Below are positions 28,818 to 38,428 of a DNA stretch of 64,000 bases, in pieces; positions within the stretch are counted from its first letter, which is position 1, and every line of letters begins with the position of its first letter. The notes beneath the pieces are model-generated. The model was not told where the DNA came from. It ran no database searches and saw only the letters and a list, made by a program, of their open reading frames with translations. This DNA comes from Bacteroidales bacterium. GTDB lineage: Bacteria; Bacteroidota; Bacteroidia; Bacteroidales; JAFGHD01. Made by a program: the position numbers and the translations under genes. Location: the NCBI GenBank assembly GCA_016939365.1, contig JAFGHD010000020.1, forward strand, positions 33,181 to 97,180, written 5' to 3'.

Positions 28818-31738
28818 CCCATCAGAAAATTTGAAATTTTTTGAATCAGTTCGTTAGGGCGGATCGGCTTGGACAGGTATTCATCGCAACCGGCCTGAAG
28901 ACTTTTTTCCCTGTCCTCAGTCATGGCATATGCCGTTAAAGAAATCACCGGCATTTTCGGTCTGAATTCCTTTATTGCCCTGGTCGCATCATAACCATTC
29001 ATCAGGGGCATCCGGATATCCATCAGTACCAGGTCGATATTCCCGTTGGAATGACACATTTTCAAAGCTTCATGTCCATTCCGGACATGCAGGAGCCTTG
29101 CTCCCGTATGTTCCAATATGGCACGTACCAACTCGAAGTTGGATATTTCATCCTCGGCAACGAGAATGAGCTTGTCGGACCAATCGGGGTACCCAGTGAC
29201 AGTGGTGGTTGCTTCGGAAATTTCCTCATACCGGCTCTCGCCAGGTTCATATGGCAGTGTGAATGTAAACCTGCTGCCCTTCCCCTTCTCTGACTTCACC
29301 GAAATCTCGCCACCCAGGATTTTGACCAGTTTTTCGGAAATTGTCAATCCAAGTCCAGTTCCGCTATATCCGCGTGTCAGGGAATCCTCAGCCTGACGAA
29401 AACGTTCGAAGATGATTCCCAGCTTGTCTTCTGAGAGACCGATGCCCGTATCCTCCACAAAAAATGATATATCATCATCTCCCTTCATTTCATAGCCTAC
29501 ACATATCCAACCCTTGTCGGTAAATTTCAGGGCATTATCGATCAGGTTGCTGAATATCTGTCTGAATCTCAAAGGATCGGTAATGACCGAAAAACCGGGA
29601 TCATCCATTTCTTTCATCGGTTTCAGAACGACATGCTCCTTCCCCATCCTGGCCGCTTCAATCCTGTAATGCTCAAGCAATTCATCAATGATTCTGTTGA
29701 CCTGGCAGGGGGATTTGACGATATTGACCTGTTCGGCTTCAATTTTGGCAACATCAATGATATCCTCTATCAGTTTGAGTAGTATCTGGCTATTTTCACT
29801 GATGAGGCTGATGTACTCATTACGCGATTCCACAGAAAGATCAGTATCACCTAGCAGTTGGGAGAAACCGACGATGGCATTCATGGGAGTGCGTATCTCA
29901 TGCGACATGTTTGCCAGGAAGGCCGTTTTCAGCCGGTCTGATTCCTCGGCTCTCTCCTTGGCGAATTTCAGGTCCGTTTCAGCTCTTTTTCTTGCAGTTA
30001 TGTCGATGGCAATCCCGATCACCACCTGTTCATCATCCGATCTGAAACTGTATGGGATTTTAAAGGCCTGCAAAATGATCGTCGTTCCGTCATGACGTGT
30101 GAAGCGACCGTCAGGAACGGACATGATCCTGTTGGATTTTATTACTTCCAGGTCCTCCTGATGGTATTTTTCCCATTCCGCCCTTACCGGGTGCACATCC
30201 TTCTGCAACTTGCCCACAAGTTTTTCCGCGGTTGTACCATATGCTTCCGCCATGGCTTTATTGACCATGAGAAACCTTCCCAGGTTGTCCTTGGCGAATA
30301 TCATATGGGGAACCAAATCAATAATTGCCCTGAGGCGCCGTTCACTTTCACGCAGGGCATCCTCTGCCCTCTTTTGGGCGATGGAGAGGGCCACCTGATT
30401 GGATACGAATTCGAGAATGATCAGGTCTCTTTCACCAAAAGCACGGGCATTTGTCATGTTATGTACAACCATTGCACCCATTACTTTCTCATTCGCCTTA
30501 AGTGGAACTCCCATCCAAACCAGGGGCCAGGGACCTTCATTCCGGAGAATGCCTTGCCTTGCCAGCTCAGTGATCTCCTCCTTCTGCAGGAGCAAGGGCT
30601 GATTCCTGCTTATCAAGTACATTGCAAGGGCATTCCCAGCGTAATTATATGGTTCCTTGCCATCTGGGGGTGCAGGGGGGAATACCATTTGAACCGTCTG
30701 ATCTTCCGGATCAAAGAAAAATATCTGCAGCATTGAAGTATCGACCACCCTCCCCATCTCGATCCGGATGATCCGATATAAATCATCCAGATCGCCTGTC
30801 ATATTGACCGCATTGGATATCTGATAAACAACGGATTGTAACTGCTGGTAACGTATGCGTTCCGCTTCGATCATTTTTTCACGGGTAACATCCCGGGCAC
30901 TCCCCACCGTTCCCATCGTCCGGCCGTTATCAAACCATAACGGTGCCTTGAAAACATCGAGATATACCTTGCGGCCCTCTATATACCCCACCTCCTCAAA
31001 ACGTTTTAATTCACCCGTTTCCAAAACCTCGCGATCTGACTTTGAAAAGGCAAAATCCATGGTATACCATGTATCGGAGCCCGGAGTTGTTTTCCTCTGA
31101 CGTTCTGCAAAATAGAGATCGGTCTTGCCAATCGCTGTCGCTGTATCGCAGCCACCCAGCAATTTCTCACAGACTGCCCTGTTGGCAAAAATATAGCGGT
31201 TATTCAGGTCCTTCGCCCATATCATGTCGGGCACATTATCCGTCATCATGCGGAACAGGGTAAAAAGCGACTGGTATTTCGATTCGTCAAAATGAACCTT
31301 TGGTTCCTGAAGCCGGGAAGAGGAAACATCATGGACTATAGCCATCATAACCGGCTGCCCTCTTAAGGTCACAAGGGAAACCCGGATATCAGCCCATCTC
31401 CCGGAACCATCCTTCGTACACACCTTGATTCTATAACTCTTCTTCACCCTTCTCCCTTTCAGCCGTCCGGATTCCCTTTTTCGGACGATTTCTCTGTGAT
31501 CAGGATGCACCCAATCAAAAAAATTCATTTTCAGGAGTTCCTTCTCACTGTAGCCGCTAAAAATCAAGGCCTGAGGGCTGATATGGAAGAAACACCCATC
31601 CTCTCTGAAAAGGAAAACCGCAGACCGGATGTTTTCTGAAAGTGCCCTGAACAAGCTCCCGTGATCCAGAATTTCTTCACACGGCACATGTGGCCTGGTG
31701 ACCAATTTGTCGGTTCCTCCGTTGGCTCTCTTTTTCAT
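28814..31738 (-). CDS. hybrid sensor kinase (PAS, PAS, GAF, PAS, HisKA, HATPase, REC)
   Basis: FLANMSHEIRTPMNAIVGFSQLL; GTGLGLTISEKL; C-terminal receiver ILVAEDEISNFELV...DLVLMDIRMPLMNGYDATR...LTAY...KPI; ATG at 31738. Confidence 0.92.
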   Translation of the reverse strand: MKKRANGGTDKLVTRPHVPCEEILDHGSLFRALSENIRSAVFLFREDGCFFHISPQALIFSGYSEKELLKMNFFDWVHPDHREIVRKRESGRLKGRRVKKSYRIKVCTKDGSGRWADIRVSLVTLRGQPVMMAIVHDVSSSRLQEPKVHFDESKYQSLFTLFRMMTDNVPDMIWAKDLNNRYIFANRAVCEKLLGGCDTATAIGKTDLYFAERQRKTTPGSDTWYTMDFAFSKSDREVLETGELKRFEEVGYIEGRKVYLDVFKAPLWFDNGRTMGTVGSARDVTREKMIEAERIRYQQLQSVVYQISNAVNMTGDLDDLYRIIRIEMGRVVDTSMLQIFFFDPEDQTVQMVFPPAPPDGKEPYNYAGNALAMYLISRNQPLLLQKEEITELARQGILRNEGPWPLVWMGVPLKANEKVMGAMVVHNMTNARAFGERDLIILEFVSNQVALSIAQKRAEDALRESERRLRAIIDLVPHMIFAKDNLGRFLMVNKAMAEAYGTTAEKLVGKLQKDVHPVRAEWEKYHQEDLEVIKSNRIMSVPDGRFTRHDGTTIILQAFKIPYSFRSDDEQVVIGIAIDITARKRAETDLKFAKERAEESDRLKTAFLANMSHEIRTPMNAIVGFSQLLGDTDLSVESRNEYISLISENSQILLKLIEDIIDVAKIEAEQVNIVKSPCQVNRIIDELLEHYRIEAARMGKEHVVLKPMKEMDDPGFSVITDPLRFRQIFSNLIDNALKFTDKGWICVGYEMKGDDDISFFVEDTGIGLSEDKLGIIFERFRQAEDSLTRGYSGTGLGLTISEKLVKILGGEISVKSEKGKGSRFTFTLPYEPGESRYEEISEATTTVTGYPDWSDKLILVAEDEISNFELVRAILEHTGARLLHVRNGHEALKMCHSNGNIDLVLMDIRMPLMNGYDATRAIKEFRPKMPVISLTAYAMTEDREKSLQAGCDEYLSKPIRPNELIQKISNFLMG

Positions 31739-31845
31739 TTCATTCAAACGGGGTTTCGATCGTGTATAACAGGAACCCCGTCAATCCCATAAAGGGTGTT
31801 ATCCCAAACAAATGATAAAATTACGCAATAAATGGTTTTAAACCC

Positions 31846-31930
31846 CAGGGCAAGCCCTGATCCCTCTTTTCCGGGGCAAGCCCCGGGACATTAAACCATA
31901 CCTTCTCGTCCGCCGAAGCGGAATGCGAAG
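31846..31930. repeat. cluster of three short hairpins (CAGGG-CAAG-CCCTG, CCGGGG-CAAG-CCCCGG, TCCGC-CGAA-GCGGA)
   Basis: Perfect stems at 31846-31859, 31871-31886 and 31909-31922; first two share a GGG-CAAG-CCC core. Confidence 0.7.
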
Positions 31931-31963
31931 GAGGATTAAATTCCAGGCCCTCCACAGGGAAAT

Positions 31964-31994
31964 TTTGGTATAATTAGCGCTTTCCGTAAATTTG
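31964..31994 (+). promoter_or_regulatory. Bacteroidota-type promoter TTTG-N19-TAAATTTG
   Basis: TTTG at 31964-31967, exactly 19 bp, TAAATTTG at 31987-31994; 16 bp before the IMPase ATG. Confidence 0.75.
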
Positions 31995-32010
31995 GACGAA
32001 ATTTCATCCC

Positions 32011-32817
32011 ATGAATCTTGAACTGATCACCAAACAAGTATCAAATCTTTGCAGGGCGAATGGCAGATATATCAGGAATGAGCTGGATCATTTGACTGGA
32101 ATTCAGATCGAGGAAAAAGGGGAGAACAGTTTTGTCACTTATGTCGACAGGACATCCGAGGAGCGGCTGGTCAGCGAACTGGCCAAGATCCTGCCGGAAG
32201 CGGGATTCATTGCGGAAGAGAACGACAGCTATCCAAGGGAAGTGAGGTATAACTGGGTAATTGACCCCCTGGATGGCACCACCAATTTTATTCACGGTGT
32301 GCCGCTCTATTCCGTGAGTGTAGCCCTGCTGGATGATAACGAAGTCATATCCGGGGTCATCCTGGAGGTCAACCTGCAGGAATGCTTCTATGCCTGGAAA
32401 AATGGTGGCGCCTGGCTGAACGGCCAACCCATTAATGTTTCCAAAGTGGCCACCCTGAAAGAGAGTCTGCTGGCGACGGGATTCCCCTATTCCGATTACA
32501 GCCGGATGGAGGAATACCTGCAGGTGTTCAACTACCTCATCAAGAATTCCCATGGCTTAAGACGTTTGGGCTCAGCCGCAGCGGATCTGGCCTATGTTGC
32601 CTGCGGAAGGTTTGACGGTTTTTACGAGTATGGTCTGAACCCATGGGATGTGGCAGCCGGTTCCCTGATCGTGACCGAAGCAGGAGGCCGTATCGGTGAT
32701 TTTGAAGGGGGTGGCCGTTATCTCTTCGGCGAGGAGATCATTGCCTCCAATAATAAACTGTTTGATAGCCTGGTCGATAAATTGCGCCAACATTTCAAGC
32801 TGCGTCCGAATCCCTGA
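32011..32817 (+). CDS. inositol monophosphatase family protein
   Basis: GFIAEEN; VIDPLDGTTNFIHGVPLYSVSVAL; NPWDVAAGSLIVTEAGG. Confidence 0.92.
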   Translation: MNLELITKQVSNLCRANGRYIRNELDHLTGIQIEEKGENSFVTYVDRTSEERLVSELAKILPEAGFIAEENDSYPREVRYNWVIDPLDGTTNFIHGVPLYSVSVALLDDNEVISGVILEVNLQECFYAWKNGGAWLNGQPINVSKVATLKESLLATGFPYSDYSRMEEYLQVFNYLIKNSHGLRRLGSAAADLAYVACGRFDGFYEYGLNPWDVAAGSLIVTEAGGRIGDFEGGGRYLFGEEIIASNNKLFDSLVDKLRQHFKLRPNP

Positions 32818-32838
32818 GATATCAATACTGCCACAACC

Positions 32839-33204
32839 ATGACACAGAAATCTTCAGTCAAAGATAAAAAACCGCATTCGGAGCAGACTATCATTCTTAA
32901 GGACACCCCGGGCAGGAGTATTGCAAAGGCTATCAGCTGGAGGATAGTAGCTTCCGTCACTACATTTGCCATCACTTTCATCGTTTTCAGGAGTTACACA
33001 GATAAAACCTTCAATGAAACGCTTGAAACTTCATTCTGGGTGCTGTTTTTCGATGTGATACTGAAGATTGCGATCTATTATTTTCACGAGAGACTCTGGA
33101 CCAATATCAATTGGGGGAAATATATGGAGAGGAAGTACTGGAAACAGCGGGCCTGGAGGAAGATGTACCGGCGTTTGCATGAAGAAAGGGAAATGAGGCC
33201 TTAG
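32839..33204 (+). CDS. DUF2061 domain membrane protein
   Basis: RSIAKAISWRIVASVTTFAITFIVF...ILKIAIYYFHERLWTNINWGK. Confidence 0.85.
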   Translation: MTQKSSVKDKKPHSEQTIILKDTPGRSIAKAISWRIVASVTTFAITFIVFRSYTDKTFNETLETSFWVLFFDVILKIAIYYFHERLWTNINWGKYMERKYWKQRAWRKMYRRLHEEREMRP

Positions 33205-33259
33205 GGACTGTTTTAAATTTATATTATTGAAACTAAACCTCGTGAATGAACAAGAATTC

Positions 33260-33361
33260 TTCTATGTGCAATCTTTGTGCTCTATTGTGGCTATGTGGTA
33301 ATATTTTCGCTGATATTGAACCGCATAGAACCATAGAACACATAGAAAGCACACATAGAAA
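33260..33361. repeat. long imperfect inverted repeat with four CATAGAA copies
   Basis: Left arm TTCTATGTGCAATCTTTGTGCTCTATTGTGGCTATGTGGT; reverse complement of right arm TTCTATGTGTGCTTTCTATGTGTTCTATGGTTCTATGCGGT. Confidence 0.75.
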
Positions 33362-33466
33362 ACGGTTTCTAAAAACAATGGGGTCACAGTTTTAAACAGT
33401 CAATTAGACTCACCTGTTTACCTGAAAGTATTATTGTTATCGACAACAGAACTGAATCATAGTAAT

Positions 33467-34840
33467 ATGAGCAATACCCTCAAAATCTTCATCCGATTGC
33501 TGGCGGTAACGTTCCTGTTTCCGGCCGGGGTCTCGCCTGCAGGAACTCCTCAGGGCAAGGAGAACTCCCATCGGGTATACGTTTTGGAAATCATGGAAAC
33601 CATTGCGCCCCCCGTATGGAGGAAAACGCAGATCGCTTTTGAGCAGGCACTTGATACAAATGCCGACCTGGTGCTTATTCATATGAACACTTACGGAGGG
33701 ATGCTCGATGCAGCAGATTCCATCCGCACTATCATTCTGAAATCCCCGATCCCCGTGTGGGTATTTATTGACAATAACGCTGCATCTGCCGGCGCTCTGA
33801 TCTCCATTGCATGTGACAGCATTTACATGTACCCCGGGGCCAATATCGGGGCGGCCACAGTAGTGGACCAGGCCGGCAAACCATTGCCTGACAAATACCA
33901 GTCCTATATGCGTTCGATGATGAGGGCAACTGCCGAAGCCACAGGTAGGGATCCCGATATCGCCCAGGCTATGGTAGATCCCAGGATATCGATCGAAGGG
34001 ATCACGGACACCGGGCAGGTACTTACCTTCACTTCCCAGGAGGCAATGAAATACGGCTTCTGTGAAGGGATCGCCACCTCCATCAACGAGGTGCTCTCCC
34101 ACGGAGGTATTGACAACTATGAGATCATCAAGCAGAAAATCACAGGCATTGACCGGATCATCGGATTCCTGATCAACCCTTTCGTGAGCGGCATCCTGAT
34201 CATGATCATCATCGGCGGCATCTATTTTGAACTGCAGACTCCCGGTATCGGATTCCCGCTGGGAGCTGCCGTGGTAGCAGCTCTCCTTTACTTCGCACCC
34301 CTCTATCTGGAGGGTCTGGCAGAGCACTGGGAAATTCTTCTTTTCATTGCGGGACTGATCCTGGTCGCGGTGGAACTTTTCGTCATTCCCGGATTCGGAG
34401 CCCCGGGGATAATGGGTATTATATTGATCATCACCGGGCTGACCCTGAGCATGACGGATAATATGGGCTTTGACTTCACCGGAATCGGCATTTCCGGACT
34501 GCTGAAGTCGTTTTTTATCGTCATTATCGCCATGTTCCTGTCGATCCTACTGTCGTTCTATTTCGGCAGAAAACTCTTAACTACCAACACTTTTGGACAT
34601 CTGGCGCTGGACAGCATCCAGGAAAAGGAATCCGGCTTTATCGCATCCGATTCCAGGTACAGCAGCACTGTCGGCAAGGAAGGAATCGCATCCACTATAC
34701 TCAGGCCTGCAGGAAAGGTACGGATCGGTGATGAAGTTTTTGATGCCACGGCACAGACAGGTTATATTGAGAAGGATGAACCTGTTATTGTGACCGGTTA
34801 CAGCACTTCACAGCTGATCGTCATAAAAAAACCCAAATAG
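33467..34840 (+). CDS. NfeD family membrane-bound ClpP-class serine protease
   Basis: ADLVLIHMNTYGGMLDAADSIRTIIL, NNAASAGALISIACDSIYMYPGANIGAA, TM bundle, C-terminal OB-like domain GKVRIGDEVFDATAQTGYIEKDEPVIVTGYS. Confidence 0.92.
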   Translation: MSNTLKIFIRLLAVTFLFPAGVSPAGTPQGKENSHRVYVLEIMETIAPPVWRKTQIAFEQALDTNADLVLIHMNTYGGMLDAADSIRTIILKSPIPVWVFIDNNAASAGALISIACDSIYMYPGANIGAATVVDQAGKPLPDKYQSYMRSMMRATAEATGRDPDIAQAMVDPRISIEGITDTGQVLTFTSQEAMKYGFCEGIATSINEVLSHGGIDNYEIIKQKITGIDRIIGFLINPFVSGILIMIIIGGIYFELQTPGIGFPLGAAVVAALLYFAPLYLEGLAEHWEILLFIAGLILVAVELFVIPGFGAPGIMGIILIITGLTLSMTDNMGFDFTGIGISGLLKSFFIVIIAMFLSILLSFYFGRKLLTTNTFGHLALDSIQEKESGFIASDSRYSSTVGKEGIASTILRPAGKVRIGDEVFDATAQTGYIEKDEPVIVTGYSTSQLIVIKKPK

Positions 34841-34849
34841 AATCTGATC

Positions 34850-35359
34850 ATGGGAGGGTATCAGATCCATCTTGTCCGCAATGACATTACTGAAATGAAG
34901 GCAGATGCCATTGTCAATGCCGCCAACAGGACGTTGCTGGGTGGTGGCGGAGTCGATGGTGCCATCCACAGGGCAGCCGGACCACGACTCCTGGAAGAGT
35001 GCAGAACGCTGGAGGGCTGTGATACCGGACAGGCCAGGATCACCGGTGGATACAACCTCCCTGCCAGATACGTCATACATACCGTCGGCCCTGTATGGAG
35101 AGGGGGGAATCATGGGGAAAGGGAGCTGCTTGCCTCGTGCTACCGGAATAGCCTGTGCCTGGCATATGAACACAACTGCAGGACAATCGCCTTTCCCAAT
35201 ATCAGCACCGGAGTATACGCATTCCCCAAGGAACTTGCGGCCGATATTGCCCTTAGGGAGGTGAAAAACTCTATTTCCGGCCCCTACCCGCTGGAGGAGG
35301 TTTACTTTGTCTGCTTCGATGATGAAAACTACCATATCTACAGCAAATTGCTCCGGTAG
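34850..35359 (+). CDS. macro domain protein (O-acetyl-ADP-ribose deacetylase-like)
   Basis: [56 protein letters not shown]. Confidence 0.93.
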   Translation: MGGYQIHLVRNDITEMKADAIVNAANRTLLGGGGVDGAIHRAAGPRLLEECRTLEGCDTGQARITGGYNLPARYVIHTVGPVWRGGNHGERELLASCYRNSLCLAYEHNCRTIAFPNISTGVYAFPKELAADIALREVKNSISGPYPLEEVYFVCFDDENYHIYSKLLR

Positions 35360-35389
35360 AATTCGAAGCCGGCAAGCGCGGGCTGCTGT

Positions 35390-36292
35390 TCAGGGTATCC
35401 TCGCCGGCAGATAATTGTCGTAGCTCCGGCAAACTTCGGTGGCATAAGCAATAGCCCTTTCAACGATTTGACACCACGTCTCCTCTTCTATGGCCGGAAT
35501 CAGTTCACGGCTGATGTTTCTGAATGCAAGACCTTCAATAATGCCCGCATTGAAGGTGTCACCCGCCCCGATGGTGCTGATCGTCCTTATGACAGGCACA
35601 TCAAAAAACATACTGATCGCCTCGGTTCTCAGAAACACTTTCCCCGGCCCGTCGGTGCAGACCATCACGCTGCACCCTGCCTCCCTCAGGCAAGCGTAAA
35701 CCGCGTCAGGATTGCCTGTCCCAAAAAGAAACCTGAAATCATCCAGGGATCCCCTAACCAACGAAGCATATCCAATATTCTCCCTGATCATTGTCCTGCT
35801 TGATTCAAGCTGTCCCAGATGCGCCTTCCTGAAATTGGGATCGTAAAGAATGACGGAGCCGGCACGGGATGCATTACCGATAAGGCCGGTCAGCCCTTGA
35901 CGCACTTCAGGATTTATTGCGAAATAGGACCCGAAAAGAATAAAATCGCCCGGTGTGAATTCCGGTGAGGTCCACCTCAAACGTTCAGGGGGAAAGAATT
36001 TATAGAAATCATACGAGGCTTCATTTTTGTCATCAAGGAAGGCAACGGCAACCGGGGTTTTGCCAGTGGGATAACGGTGGAAATACCTTGTATCGACGTT
36101 GTTGGATGCAAGAAAGTCAGTAATCAGTCCTCCCAGTGGGTCATCACCTGCCTCAGATACCAGGCAGACGGGAATATTCAGTCTTCCCAGCGATACAGCG
36201 CTGTTCAGCATGGCACCACCCGGCCGTCCTGCCACAAGGTTACCATCCCTGAATATCAGGTCATAAACCGTTTCGCCTATGGCAAAAACCAT
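35390..36292 (-). CDS. PfkB family carbohydrate kinase
   Basis: GGAMLNSAVSLGRL; TISTIGAGDTFNAGIIEGL. Confidence 0.9.
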   Translation of the reverse strand: MVFAIGETVYDLIFRDGNLVAGRPGGAMLNSAVSLGRLNIPVCLVSEAGDDPLGGLITDFLASNNVDTRYFHRYPTGKTPVAVAFLDDKNEASYDFYKFFPPERLRWTSPEFTPGDFILFGSYFAINPEVRQGLTGLIGNASRAGSVILYDPNFRKAHLGQLESSRTMIRENIGYASLVRGSLDDFRFLFGTGNPDAVYACLREAGCSVMVCTDGPGKVFLRTEAISMFFDVPVIRTISTIGAGDTFNAGIIEGLAFRNISRELIPAIEEETWCQIVERAIAYATEVCRSYDNYLPARIP

Positions 36293-36410
36293 ACTGATCC
36301 TTATTTGATCTCACGAAAATACAACATTCCCTCAGGGATACAGCCCGCTTATGTACGACAAATGGGAAATATCCTGCGGGGCTTTGCTGAGTTTTGGATA
36401 AATTTACGAC

Positions 36411-37682
36411 ATGAAGAGCAATTACATCCGTCTGGCGGTAATCCTCGGATCCGTTTCAGTGATTGGGATCCTGCTGTTTCAATTCTATTGGATCCGAAAG
36501 ACTTTCGGATTGGCAGAACAGCAGTTCAACCGGACGGTACACATCGCCCTTTATCGTGTTGCGGGGAAAATGGCCGAATTCAACGGTTCCGAGCTTCCCA
36601 ATGAAAACCCCGTAAAGCAGATCACATCAAACTACTTCATCGTCGACGTCAACGATGTGATCGATGCCAAAATACTGGATCACTTTCTCAAAACCGAATT
36701 CGAATACAGCAATATCCGGATCGATTACGAATATGCCATTTACGATTGTGAGACGAACCAGATGGTTTACGGTAACTACATCAACCAGTCCCGTAAAAGC
36801 GAAAACCGGGCGGATAGGTTTCAGAAATACGATGAATTTACCTATTATTTCGGCATTTTATTCCCTTCCAAGACAGCCTATATTCTTCAGGACATGGATA
36901 TCTGGCTGGTCAGCTCCCTGGTTCTGATCGCTGCTATGGCCTTTTTCGCCTATTCTATTTTTGTGATCCTGAAACAGAAAAGGCTTTCGGAAGTCCAGAA
37001 GGACTTCATCAACAACATGACGCACGAGTTCAAAACCCCGATATCGACCATAGGGATTGCCGCATCCGTCTTATCCGATCCGGATATTCTCACAGAGCCA
37101 TGGAGGCTTCAAAACTACGCGGCCATCATCTCCGACCAGAATAAAAAACTTCAGAACCATATTGAAAAGGTACTGCAGCTTGCGACTCTCGACAGCCCTC
37201 CATTTTCACTGAAGATTGAAAAGGTCGACTGCCATGAGCTGATCAGGGAGGTGATCACCAATTTCAGGATAAGCATACCCCAAATCAGCGATTATGTCAG
37301 CCTTGATCTGGCGGCCAGGGATCGCATGATCCTGGCCGACCGGCTTCACTGCACCAATCTGATATTCAACCTGGTTGACAATGCCGTGAAGTACTCGAAA
37401 GAGAATCCCCGTATCAGTGTTTCCACCCGGAACGAGGATTCCCACAAGCTGATCCTCATGGTCGCCGATCAGGGAATCGGAATAGAAATGAGGTACCAGA
37501 AAAAGATATTTGACAGATTTTTCAGGGTACCATCCGGCAATGTTCACAATGTCAAAGGCTTTGGACTGGGGCTGCATTATGTCATGAGTATTGTGGAGAA
37601 CCACAAATGGAAAATGTCCATGGAGAGCACACATGGCCAGGGAACCTGTTTTACCATAATCATCCCGGTTGCCGATAAATGA
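36411..37682 (+). CDS. two-component sensor histidine kinase
   Basis: Two TM segments; FINNMTHEFKTPISTIGIAASVL; NLVDNAVKYSKENP; GFGLGLHYVMSIVENH. Confidence 0.92.
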   Translation: MKSNYIRLAVILGSVSVIGILLFQFYWIRKTFGLAEQQFNRTVHIALYRVAGKMAEFNGSELPNENPVKQITSNYFIVDVNDVIDAKILDHFLKTEFEYSNIRIDYEYAIYDCETNQMVYGNYINQSRKSENRADRFQKYDEFTYYFGILFPSKTAYILQDMDIWLVSSLVLIAAMAFFAYSIFVILKQKRLSEVQKDFINNMTHEFKTPISTIGIAASVLSDPDILTEPWRLQNYAAIISDQNKKLQNHIEKVLQLATLDSPPFSLKIEKVDCHELIREVITNFRISIPQISDYVSLDLAARDRMILADRLHCTNLIFNLVDNAVKYSKENPRISVSTRNEDSHKLILMVADQGIGIEMRYQKKIFDRFFRVPSGNVHNVKGFGLGLHYVMSIVENHKWKMSMESTHGQGTCFTIIIPVADK

Positions 37683-37686
37683 TGCC

Positions 37687-38376
37687 ATGAAGAAACCGAA
37701 GATATTGTACGTCGAGGATGACCAGCATCTGGGTTTTGTCACCAAAGATACCCTTGAGCATAAAGGCTTTTCCGTCACCTATTGCCGGACCGGTAAGGAG
37801 GCGCTGCAGCAATACCGTTCCCATCCTTTCGACCTGTGTATACTAGATGTGATGCTTCCTGAAATGGATGGGCTGACGCTGGCAGGAAAAATCCGGGAAT
37901 CGAATCTGCATATACCCATATTGTTCCTTTCGGCCAGGTCGATGAAAGAAGACCGGATCACAGGTCTGGCGATCGGTGGTGATGATTATATCACCAAACC
38001 CTTCAGCATGGATGAGCTGATTCTGAAAATCGAAGTATTTATACGCAGGAGCAGGATCCATATTGAGGAGGGACATATGGAAAGGAAAAAGATCGGATCC
38101 TTTAGTTTCGATGTGGAATCTATGGTACTGTATCACGAGAACCGGACCATTCAGCTGACTGCAACAGAATCCTCCCTGCTGGCGTTTTTATCCGCACATT
38201 CCAGCAGGATGGTTCGGCGCGAAGAGATACTCAAGGCGGTCTGGGGCAAAAACAGTTATTTAAACAGCCGCAGCCTGGATGTCTTCATTTCACGGTTACG
38301 GAAACACCTGGCCGCTGACCCCTCGATCCAGATCCGGACAATACATGGAATGGGATTTCTCTTTGATGCGAAATAA
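37687..38376 (+). CDS. OmpR/PhoB family response regulator
   Basis: ILYVEDDQHLGFVTKDTLE; DLCILDVMLPEMDGLTLA; GGDDYITKPFSMDELILKI; winged-helix LTATESSLLAFLSAHSSRMVRREEIL...SLDVFISRLRKHL. Confidence 0.93.
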   Translation: MKKPKILYVEDDQHLGFVTKDTLEHKGFSVTYCRTGKEALQQYRSHPFDLCILDVMLPEMDGLTLAGKIRESNLHIPILFLSARSMKEDRITGLAIGGDDYITKPFSMDELILKIEVFIRRSRIHIEEGHMERKKIGSFSFDVESMVLYHENRTIQLTATESSLLAFLSAHSSRMVRREEILKAVWGKNSYLNSRSLDVFISRLRKHLAADPSIQIRTIHGMGFLFDAK

Positions 38377-38428
38377 TGCCCGTCTCAGTTTCAGCAAATC
38401 CTGGTTCTCCTTTTATACCTTTGCAGAT

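Noticed and set aside
33437-34327. 296-aa minus-strand ORF opposite the NfeD gene
   Set aside because: Shadow ORF with irregular His/Cys composition; the NfeD gene on the other strand is clear.
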